DNA of 5,177 nt from Betaproteobacteria bacterium (GTDB taxonomy: Bacteria; Pseudomonadota; Gammaproteobacteria; Burkholderiales; Casimicrobiaceae), in the NCBI GenBank assembly GCA_005888955.1, contig VBCS01000160.1, positions 1 to 5,177 on the forward strand. The letters run 5' to 3'. Under the pieces are notes generated by a model, which saw only the letters and a list, made by a program, of their open reading frames with translations, was not told the DNA's origin and made no database searches. The translations under genes and the position numbers were made by a program. Below are positions 1 to 5,177 of this stretch, piece after piece. Within the stretch, counting starts at the first letter, position 1. Every line of letters begins with the position of its first letter.

Positions 1-1797
1 CTCTACTCGGAATTTCGCGAGTTCCTGCCGAGCCACGCGGTCGAGTACTTCGTCTCCTACTACGATTACTATCAGCCCGAGGCGTACGTGCCGTCGCGCG
101 ACCTGTACATCGAGAAGGACTCGTCGATCAACGAGCACATCGAGCAGATGCGTCTGTCCGCGACCAAGGCGATTCTCGAACGCCCCGACTGCGTCATCGT
201 CGCCACCGTGTCGGCGATCTACGGCATCGGCGACCCTTCGGAATACCACAGCATGATCCTGCATTTGCGGCAGGGCGATCGCCTGGCCCAGCGCGAGGCG
301 ATCAAACGCCTGACCGAGCTGCAATACCAGCGCAACGACACCGACTTCCGCCGCGGCACATTCCGCGTCCACGGCGAGGTCATCGATATCTTCCCCGCGG
401 AGCACGCGGAGAATGCCATCCGCCTCTCGCTCTTCGACGACGAAGTCGATTCGCTGCAACTTTTCGACCCTCTAACCGGGCACATCAAGCAGAAGCTCGC
501 GCGCTTCACGGTGTTCCCGTCGAGCCACTACGTCACGGGCCGGCACAAGGTGCTCGACGCGGTCGAAGCGATCAAGATCGAGCTCGCGCAGCAGAAGGAG
601 TTCTTCGTGTCGCAGATGAAGCTGATCGAGGCCCAACGCATCGAGCAGCGCACGCGCTTCGATATCGAGATGATGATCGAGATCGGATTCTGCAAGGGTA
701 TCGAGAACTACTCGCGCCACCTCTCGGGCCGCCAGCCCGGCGAGCCGCCGCCGACGCTGGTCGACTACATGCCGCGCAACGCGCTAGCGTTCATCGACGA
801 GTCGCACGTAACGATTCCGCAGGTCGGCGGGATGTACAAGGGCGACCGCGCGCGCAAGGAAAACCTCGTCAACTACGGCTTCCGGCTGCCGTCCGCCCTT
901 GACAACCGGCCGCTGCGCTTCGACGAGTTCGAAAAGCTCCTGCCGCAGACGATTTTCGTATCCGCCACGCCCGCCGACTACGAGCGGCAGCACGCCGGTC
1001 AGGTCGTCGAACAGGTCGTGCGGCCGACGGGACTGGTCGACCCCGTGCTCGAAGTGCGCCCGGCGCAGACGCAGGTCGACGACCTGCTGTCCGAAATCAA
1101 CCTGCGTGTCGAGCGCGGCGAGCGTGTGCTGGTCACCACGCTCACCAAGCGGATGGCCGAAGACCTGACCGACTACCTGAACGAGCACGGCGTCAAGGTG
1201 CGCTACCTGCACTCGGATATCGAAACGGTCGAGCGGGTGGAGATCATCCGCGACCTGCGGCTGGGCGAGTTCGACGTACTGGTGGGTATCAACCTCCTGC
1301 GCGAAGGACTCGACATCCCCGAGGTGTCGCTCGTCGGTATTCTCGACGCCGACAAGGAAGGGTTCCTGCGCGCCGAGCGCTCGTTGATCCAGACCATCGG
1401 CCGCGCCGCGCGGCACATCAATGGCACGGCGATCCTTTACGCCGACACGATGACCGGATCGATGAAGGCGGCGATCGGGGAGACCGAGCGCCGCCGGAAC
1501 AAGCAACTTGCATACAACGAGCGCTTGGGCATCACCCCCAAGGGCGTACAAAAGAGGATCAAGGACATTATCGACGGCGTCTACGACATCGACGAGGAGC
1601 GAAAGCAGCTCAAGGCTGCACAGGCGCACGCCAAATACGAAGCGATGCCGGAGAGAGACCTCGAGCGTGAGCTCAAGCGAATCGAAAAGGAAATGCTCGA
1701 CGCCGCCAGGAATCTCGAATTCGAGAAAGCCGCGGAGCTCCGCGACCGGCTCTACCAGCTCAAGGAAAAATTATTCGGCGTCGCGGTGCCGGATTGA
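1..1797 (+). CDS. uvrB: UvrB, excinuclease ABC subunit B (5' end outside window)
   Basis: UvrB is the damage-verifying helicase-like subunit of bacterial nucleotide excision repair; it is loaded by UvrA and then recruits UvrC for incision. The frame is open from base 1 and gives 598 residues. Aligned from memory to E. coli UvrB (673 aa), the first visible residue is about residue 73, so the start codon and Walker A loop lie outside the window. Visible landmarks: the tyrosine-rich beta-hairpin YYDYYQPEAY (bases 58-87) that clamps damaged DNA; the Walker B-type DESH (796-807); helicase motif V GINLLREGLD (about 1285-1314); motif VI QTIGRAAR (about 1390-1413); and a C-terminal UVR coiled-coil motif (about 1645-1782, NLEFEKAAELRD) that binds UvrC. 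No frameshift or missing residue is seen. The next gene follows closely on the same strand. No LexA box can be judged because the promoter is outside the window. Confidence 0.98.
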   Translation, partial: LYSEFREFLPSHAVEYFVSYYDYYQPEAYVPSRDLYIEKDSSINEHIEQMRLSATKAILERPDCVIVATVSAIYGIGDPSEYHSMILHLRQGDRLAQREAIKRLTELQYQRNDTDFRRGTFRVHGEVIDIFPAEHAENAIRLSLFDDEVDSLQLFDPLTGHIKQKLARFTVFPSSHYVTGRHKVLDAVEAIKIELAQQKEFFVSQMKLIEAQRIEQRTRFDIEMMIEIGFCKGIENYSRHLSGRQPGEPPPTLVDYMPRNALAFIDESHVTIPQVGGMYKGDRARKENLVNYGFRLPSALDNRPLRFDEFEKLLPQTIFVSATPADYERQHAGQVVEQVVRPTGLVDPVLEVRPAQTQVDDLLSEINLRVERGERVLVTTLTKRMAEDLTDYLNEHGVKVRYLHSDIETVERVEIIRDLRLGEFDVLVGINLLREGLDIPEVSLVGILDADKEGFLRAERSLIQTIGRAARHINGTAILYADTMTGSMKAAIGETERRRNKQLAYNERLGITPKGVQKRIKDIIDGVYDIDEERKQLKAAQAHAKYEAMPERDLERELKRIEKEMLDAARNLEFEKAAELRDRLYQLKEKLFGVAVPD

Positions 1798-1828
1798 GCT
1801 GCGAGATGTCGGGCAATACGCGTGGTAG

Positions 1829-1841
1829 TATTGCAGCGCAA
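1829..1841 (+). promoter_or_regulatory. Candidate PhaR/PhbF-type operator upstream of the patatin-bdhA pair
   Basis: The sequence TATTGCAGCGCAA contains the inverted repeat TTGC-AGC-GCAA (1831-1841). From memory, PhbF of Herbaspirillum seropedicae, a PhaR-family PHB regulator, recognises TG[N]TGC[N]3GCAA. Eight of the nine defined bases match here, with A instead of G at the second position. The site sits in the 68-nt stretch between the uvrB stop and the preferred patatin start, ahead of a gene pair linked to 3-hydroxybutyrate metabolism. The match is seen directly; binding and function are inferred. A site this short can occur by chance. Confidence 0.3.
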
Positions 1842-1865
1842 CAAAGTCGCGTTCACCGACTCCGG

Positions 1866-3005
1866 ATGACGGCTCGCCGCACGACCCAGCGGACTCGCTT
1901 CAGCTTGCCGAAGCATGAGCAGACCGTCCTCGCGTTGCAGGGCGGCGGTGCGCTCGGCGCCTACCAGGCAGGAGTCTACGAAGGCATGGCCGAATGTGGC
2001 TTCGCCCCGAACTGGGTAACGGGGGTTTCGATCGGCGCGATCAACGCGGCCTTGATCGCCGGCAATCCCCCCGAGCGGCGAATCGAGCGCCTGGTCGCAT
2101 TCTGGGACCGTGTCTCCTCGGGTATTCCCATTATTCCGCCGGCGTATCTCGATCCGTTACGGCTCGCGTTCAACCGCGTCAGCGCGATGGCAACGACCGC
2201 CTTCGGCGTGCCGGGTTTTTTCGTGCCGCGCCTGCCGCCGCCTTATCTCGCGCCGGACGGCAGCCCCGGCGCGCTCAGCGTCTACGACACCACGCCGCTC
2301 AAGGAGACTCTCGAGGAACTCGTCGACTTCGATCGCATCAATCGCAAGGAGATGCGCCTTTCCGTGGGCGCGGTGGATATCCACACGGGTAACTCCGTCT
2401 ACTTCGACAATCAGCGGCAGCGGATCAAGGCCGATCACATCATGGCGAGCGGGGCGCTGCCGCCCGGGTTTCCGCCCGTGGTCATCGACGGAAGCCACTA
2501 CTGGGACGGCAGCCTCGTATCGAATTCGCCGCTCTGGTACGTGCTCGACGATTCGTCCGGAATCAACGCCTTGATCATGCAGGTCGACCTGTTCAGCGCG
2601 CGCGGCGATTTGCCGAAGAATCTCGACGAAGTACTCGAGCGCAGCAAGGATATCCAGTATTCGAGCAAGACACGGTTCAACACGAGCCGCGCGGAGGAGC
2701 TCGAGGACGTCCGCGCCGCGCTGGGGCGCTTCCTGCGCAAGCTGCCCGCGAAGCTGCACGACGATCCGGACTATCGAAGGCTCGCGCCGCTATGCGAGCG
2801 CAAGCGGCACGTCACTATCGTGCACCTCATCAATCGGCGCCTCGCGCACGCGTCGAGCGCGAAGGACTACGAATTCTCGCGAGCGACGGTGCGCCAGCTC
2901 TGGGAAGGAGGTCTCGAGGACCTGCGCCGTTCGTGCGCCAACCCGAGCTGGCATCGCGCGATCGAGAGCGTGAACGGCGTTCAGGTATTCGATCTCGCGA
3001 CCTGA
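1866..3005 (+). CDS. Patatin-like phospholipase with DUF3734-type C-terminal region
   Basis: This is a predicted cytoplasmic serine acyl hydrolase of the patatin family, using a Ser-Asp dyad. Counted from ATG 1866 (379 aa), the oxyanion-hole loop GGGALG is at residues 26-31, the nucleophile elbow GVSIG carries Ser55, and the dyad Asp is most likely D214 in WDGSLVSNSP. The stretch from about 240 to the end (RSKDIQYSS, KDYEFSRATV) matches the DUF3734 extension known in alpha- and betaproteobacterial patatins, as I recall it. No signal peptide or membrane segment is evident. In-frame alternatives are ATG 1806 (399 aa) and TTG 1794, which would overlap the uvrB stop. I prefer 1866 because it leaves a normal short leader before the domain and keeps the inverted repeat at 1831-1841 outside the gene, but no start has a strong ribosome binding site. 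bdhA follows after 25 nt, so the two are probably co-transcribed. True substrate is unknown; phospholipid or PHB-granule lipid are both possible. Confidence 0.9.
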   Translation: MTARRTTQRTRFSLPKHEQTVLALQGGGALGAYQAGVYEGMAECGFAPNWVTGVSIGAINAALIAGNPPERRIERLVAFWDRVSSGIPIIPPAYLDPLRLAFNRVSAMATTAFGVPGFFVPRLPPPYLAPDGSPGALSVYDTTPLKETLEELVDFDRINRKEMRLSVGAVDIHTGNSVYFDNQRQRIKADHIMASGALPPGFPPVVIDGSHYWDGSLVSNSPLWYVLDDSSGINALIMQVDLFSARGDLPKNLDEVLERSKDIQYSSKTRFNTSRAEELEDVRAALGRFLRKLPAKLHDDPDYRRLAPLCERKRHVTIVHLINRRLAHASSAKDYEFSRATVRQLWEGGLEDLRRSCANPSWHRAIESVNGVQVFDLAT

Positions 3006-3020
3006 CCTGTTGCGGCAAAT

Positions 3021-3026
3021 GAGAGG
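3021..3026 (+). promoter_or_regulatory. Shine-Dalgarno site for bdhA
   Basis: GAGAGG lies four bases before ATG 3031. It favours 3031 (MKLKGKSAIVTG) over the in-frame ATG at 3019, which has no such site. The chosen start also gives the short N-terminus before the Rossmann glycine motif that is usual for this family. Confidence 0.6.
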
Positions 3027-3030
3027 CGAA

Positions 3031-3757
3031 ATGAAGCTCAAGGGCAAATCCGCAATCGTCACCGGCGCCGCGAGCGGCATCGGCAAAGACATCGCGCGGG
3101 TGTATGCGCGTGAGGGCGCGAAGCTGGCGATCGCCGACCTCAACAAGGACGCCGCTGAGGCGACCGCAAACGAGATCCGGGCGAGCGGAGGCCAGGCCAT
3201 CAGTATTGCCATGGACGTCACCGACGAGCGAGCGGTCAACGACGGTGTCGCCGCTGTCGTCGCAACTTTCGGAGGCGTCGACATCCTGGTCAGCAACGCC
3301 GGTATCCAGATCGTGCATCCGATCGAGGAGTTCGGCTATGCCGAGTGGAAGAAGATGCTCGCGATCCACGTCGACGGCGCGTTCCTGACCACGCGCGCGT
3401 GCATCCCGCACATGTACAAATCGGGTCGCGGCGGCAGCATCATCTATATGGGCTCGGTGCATTCCAAGGAAGCTTCGGTGCTCAAGGCGCCTTACGTCAC
3501 CGCCAAGCACGGGCTGATCGGACTCGCCAAGGTCATCGCGAAGGAAGGCGCGGCACACGGCGTGCGCGCCAACGTCGAAGGCGCTCGGGCTCTCCGAAGA
3601 AGACGTGATCAAGAAGGTGATGCTCAAGGAGACCGTCGATGGTGAGTTCACGACCGTGGACGACGTCGCCGAGGTGGCGCTATTTTTTGCGGCGTTCCCG
3701 TCGAATGCGCTGACCGGCCAGTCGCTGGTCGTGAGTCACGGGTGGTTCATGCAGTAG
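3031..3757 (+). pseudogene. bdhA: D-3-hydroxybutyrate dehydrogenase, broken by an internal deletion and frameshift
   Basis: This is an NAD-dependent short-chain dehydrogenase that interconverts 3-hydroxybutyrate and acetoacetate, a late step of PHB breakdown. The first frame (3031-3576, 182 codons) has the cofactor loop TGAASGIG (residues 11-18), D36 at the end of strand 2 (NAD preference), SNAG (88-91), and catalytic S142, Y155 and K159 in GSVHS and YVTAK. Q93, H144 and K152, known substrate contacts in this enzyme type, are present. After GVRANV the frame leaves homology and stops at 3645. The true C-terminus resumes one base on, at AAG 3578 (KALGLSEEDV...), and runs 59 codons to HGWFMQ and TAG 3755-3757. 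About 19 codons less one base (near 56 nt) are missing, including the conserved PGFVRTPLVDKQIPEQ region that holds the nicotinamide contact and substrate lid. Restored length would be about 260 aa, the family norm. As read, no functional enzyme can be made. A sequencing or assembly error is the main alternative. Confidence 0.9.
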
Positions 3758-3883
3758 GTACGACCGGGCTGACGGAGTCCTGACGATCGCATATCCTTAT
3801 CATTTTTGGGTCTTGTCACCAAGGTGACGCCTGGATGGTGGACAATCGGCGTACCTGGTACTCGTCACGAGGAGCGAGCCATC
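3758..3883 (+). promoter_or_regulatory. Intergenic region with three short perfect inverted repeats
   Basis: This is the upstream region of the small gene at 3884. It holds GTCACC-AA-GGTGAC (3815-3828), GTACC-T-GGTAC (3851-3861) and CTCGT-C-ACGAG (3861-3871). The last overlaps the Shine-Dalgarno GAGGAG (3869-3874). A T-rich patch at 3798-3807 includes TATCAT, close to a -10 box, but no matching -35 element is positioned in front of it. No terminator hairpin with a T-tract is visible after bdhA. An operator or a translation-control element is possible but unproven. Confidence 0.35.
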
Positions 3884-4150
3884 ATGCGCATCAATATAGA
3901 GTCGGTATTCGACCGTTTCGACGAACAGCTTTCCGCCGCGATGGCTCAGGCCGCGCTCGAGACCATACCGGGGATGACGCCCAAGGCGGCATTGCGGGTG
4001 TACCGGGCCTTCCGCCGGAACGCCATCGCCGCACTTTCAACCTGGGAAACGGTCCCGCGCGAGCTTACGGTGGATACGATCACCGGCGCCGCGGAAGGGC
4101 AGGATAAGGGCATTTCTCTGCACGAGCGCCCCAAGCGGGAACGCGGCTAG
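3884..4150 (+). CDS. Small protein of unknown function, 88 residues
   Basis: I do not recognise this family. ATG 3884 is preceded by a good Shine-Dalgarno GAGGAG at 3869-3874, nine bases upstream, which decides the start over the longer open frame from TTG 3806. The codons are rich in G/C at third positions, as in the neighbours, supporting real coding. The protein starts MRINIESVFDRFDEQ and appears mostly alpha-helical up to about residue 55. It has a basic stretch around residues 37-50 (AALRVYRAFRRNAIAAL) and a polar, charged C-terminus (SLHERPKRERG). No signal peptide, membrane segment, cysteine pair or catalytic motif is visible. It lies 32 nt before the phosphatase gene on the same strand, so the two could share a transcript. 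Confidence 0.7.
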   Translation: MRINIESVFDRFDEQLSAAMAQAALETIPGMTPKAALRVYRAFRRNAIAALSTWETVPRELTVDTITGAAEGQDKGISLHERPKRERG

Positions 4151-4182
4151 CACCGTTGCGTCGATCCTCGAATTGATCCGCC

Positions 4183-4722
4183 GTGCTGTCCAACCTAGAC
4201 CGTCACCGCGAACATCGCAGCACGCAGCGCGCCGCAAACGTGCTCTTCGTTTGCATGGGTAATATCTGCCGCTCGCCGATCGCGGAAGGCGTGTTCCGCG
4301 CGCTGGTTGCTAATGCAGGGCTCGCCGAACGGATCCGCGTCGATTCTGCTGCGACGCACGACTATCAGCTCGGGGAACCTCCTGATCCGCGCGCGATCAC
4401 CCATGCGCGCCGACGCGGCTACGACCTCCCCGGCCGCTGCGCACGCCGCGTCGACGGCGAAGACTTCCGCCGCTTCGAGTGGATTCTGGCTATGGATATG
4501 GACAATCTTCGGGTGTTGCACGGGCTGCGCCCGGGCGACTACACCGGCTATCTCGGCCTGTTTCTGGATTTCAATCCCGGGCTCGGTGCGCTCGAAGTGC
4601 CCGATCCGTATTACGGCGCGCCCGAAGACTTCGAGCGGGTGCTCGATCTCGCGGAGAGCGGCGCGGCGGGATTGCTCGATGTGATCCGGGCGACGTTCGT
4701 CGCGTACGAAGCGGACGGCTAG
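4183..4722 (+). CDS. Low-molecular-weight protein tyrosine phosphatase
   Basis: This is a cytoplasmic phosphatase that removes phosphate from tyrosine residues through a cysteinyl-phosphate intermediate. Counted from GTG 4183 (179 aa), the P-loop CMGNICRS spans residues 24-31 with nucleophile C24 and phosphate-binding R30. The general acid is D141 in DPYYG (residues 141-145). The family core is complete and unbroken. The start is uncertain: GTG 4183 adds about 18 residues before the usual VLFVC strand, and neither it nor the later GTG 4240 has a clear ribosome binding site; 4240 would begin directly at that strand. In bacteria such enzymes often pair with tyrosine kinases for exopolysaccharide export (Wzb type), but no polysaccharide gene is in view, so the physiological substrate is unknown. 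The gene converges on the RNase E tail, with a hairpin between them. Confidence 0.93.
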   Translation: MLSNLDRHREHRSTQRAANVLFVCMGNICRSPIAEGVFRALVANAGLAERIRVDSAATHDYQLGEPPDPRAITHARRRGYDLPGRCARRVDGEDFRRFEWILAMDMDNLRVLHGLRPGDYTGYLGLFLDFNPGLGALEVPDPYYGAPEDFERVLDLAESGAAGLLDVIRATFVAYEADG

Positions 4723-4726
4723 CTTC

Positions 4727-4761
4727 CGTAGCCCGGGCTACATGATTCCACCCGGGCTACG
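4727..4761. terminator. Strong hairpin between convergent genes, possible bidirectional terminator
   Basis: CGTAGCCCGGG (4727-4737) is perfectly complementary to CCCGGGCTACG (4751-4761), giving an 11-bp GC-rich stem with a 13-nt loop. It begins five bases after the phosphatase stop and lies just beyond the stop of the opposing gene, the usual place for a shared terminator. No T-tract follows on either strand, so it is not a classical intrinsic terminator. It may instead protect mRNA 3' ends, as REP elements do. Confidence 0.5.
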
Positions 4762-4788
4762 CGGTTCAATCCGGACTACACCGGCGGC
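4732..4788 (+). repeat. Degenerate 19-bp tandem repeat, REP-like, three units
   Basis: The units start at 4732, 4751 and 4770, exactly 19 bp apart. Units 1 and 2 share CCCGGGCTAC and five of the nine following bases; unit 3 begins TCCGGACTAC (two changes) and then diverges. The first unit plus upstream bases forms the perfect palindrome GTAGCCCGGGCTAC (4728-4741). Similar CCGGGCTAC-type intergenic palindromes are common in proteobacterial genomes. Unit 3 overlaps the stop codon of the minus-strand gene. Confidence 0.6.
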
Positions 4789-5177
4789 GTCGAGTCCTTC
4801 GTCGTCTCGACCAGCTGCAGCGGTTCGTCGGCAATAGCAACGCGCGGCGGACGTATGCGACGGATTCGAGACGGCTCGGTCTCCTCCGCAGCCGTCGGCG
4901 CGGCATGCGTAGTCTCGACCAAGACCAGGCCAGAGTCCGCCGGCAGCTCAAGCGCGACCCGGGGGATTTCTGGCGCGTTGCGAGGCATGGCGGTTGCCTC
5001 GGCCGGCTCGACCACTTGCGCCGGTGGACCGCCCGGCGGCTCGACGCGAACGATCTCCGAATCCGGCGCCGGCTCGAGCACCGCCGGCGTGGTCGCCACG
5101 GGCGTCTCCTGGAGATGATCGGCATGCGGCAGAGCAGGGGGCTATGCCTCGACCTCGGGGACAGTTTCAGTGCGCGC
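4776..5177 (-). CDS. rne: Probable RNase E C-terminal tail (5' part outside window), interrupted by an in-frame TAG
   Basis: RNase E is the endonuclease that starts most mRNA decay; its disordered C-terminal half scaffolds the degradosome. Read on the minus strand from the window edge, the frame gives TETVPEVEA, then TAG (bases 5144-5142), then PPALPHADHLQETP and an uninterrupted Pro/Glu/Ala/Val-rich tail to TAG at 4778-4776. Two related motifs near the end, GLVLVETTH (about 4931-4905) and EPLQLVETT (about 4826-4800), separated by an Arg/Pro stretch (RIRRIRPPR), are typical of betaproteobacterial RNase E ends as I remember them. The catalytic domain is outside the window, so the assignment rests on this tail alone. 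Composition is the same on both sides of the internal stop, so it is either a recent nonsense change or a base-call error. If real, the protein would lose its last 121 residues and end at 5142. Another acidic, proline-rich protein remains possible. Confidence 0.6.

Noticed and set aside
1..87. Apparent absence of the UvrB Walker A motif
   Set aside because: The frame is open to base 1 and homology begins at about residue 73, so the N-terminus is outside the window, not deleted.
784..1629. Long open frame of 281 codons on the minus strand
   Set aside because: It lies wholly inside uvrB, antisense to conserved helicase motifs. It arises from the GC-rich codon pattern of uvrB and has no recognisable domain.
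1794..1865. Patatin start at TTG 1794 or ATG 1806
   Set aside because: Both are possible but lack ribosome binding sites and add a leader without family resemblance; ATG 1866 fits better. The 1806 start is kept as an alternative.
2157..2759. 200-codon minus-strand open frame across the patatin gene
   Set aside because: It is antisense to the conserved patatin domain, with no ribosome binding site or family resemblance; a codon-bias shadow.
3577..3645. Programmed frameshift or a genuinely novel C-terminus in the dehydrogenase
   Set aside because: No slippery sequence is seen, and a block of conserved residues is missing, which a simple one-base shift could not restore.
2830..3651. 273-codon minus-strand open frame across the patatin 3' end and bdhA
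   Set aside because: It reads through two well-identified plus-strand genes in antisense and has a composition typical of shadows in GC-rich DNA.
3798..3803. TATCAT as a promoter -10 box
   Set aside because: No acceptable -35 element lies 15-19 bp upstream, so I did not call a promoter.
4766..5125. Arg/Ser-rich minus-strand frame of 119 codons and the 87-codon plus-strand frame at 4855-5118
   Set aside because: Both overlap the RNase E-like frame. Their low-complexity Arg/Ser or Gly/Ser/Ala composition is that of shifted frames; only the chosen frame has the VETT end motifs.

Overview
The window is GC-rich, has dense coding on the plus strand, and looks like chromosomal core DNA of a betaproteobacterium (Burkholderiales/Rhodocyclales-like). 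That placement is inferred from protein flavour: UvrB, a DUF3734-type patatin, a Ralstonia-type 3-hydroxybutyrate dehydrogenase and a beta-type RNase E tail. I see no transposase, phage gene, CRISPR array, tRNA or rRNA.

Layout, left to right. Bases 1-1797 (+) are uvrB, cut by the left window edge and missing only about its first 72 codons. Bases 1866-3005 (+) encode a patatin-like phospholipase. After 25 nt comes a 3-hydroxybutyrate dehydrogenase gene (bdhA, 3031-3757, +) that carries an internal, frame-breaking deletion of about 56 nt. A 126-nt gap with three short perfect inverted repeats precedes an 88-residue protein I do not recognise (3884-4150, +). A low-molecular-weight protein tyrosine phosphatase follows (4183-4722, +). 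A strong hairpin within a degenerate 19-bp tandem repeat separates it from a convergent minus-strand frame (4776-5177) that looks like the acidic, proline-rich C-terminal tail of RNase E. That frame is interrupted by an in-frame TAG at 5142-5144.

How the genes fit together. The patatin-like protein and the 3-hydroxybutyrate dehydrogenase form a likely co-transcribed pair tied to polyhydroxybutyrate (PHB) storage. An inverted repeat resembling a PhaR/PhbF-type operator lies between uvrB and the patatin gene. UvrB (nucleotide excision repair), the phosphatase and RNase E are unrelated housekeeping or regulatory genes.

I found no convincing new multi-gene system. The items most worth a second look are the two gene lesions (bdhA deletion and rne amber codon), the PHB-type operator candidate, the small orphan protein, and the repeat that supplies the RNase E stop codon. 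Two lesions within 1.6 kb may mean local gene decay or imperfect sequence or assembly; the window alone cannot decide.
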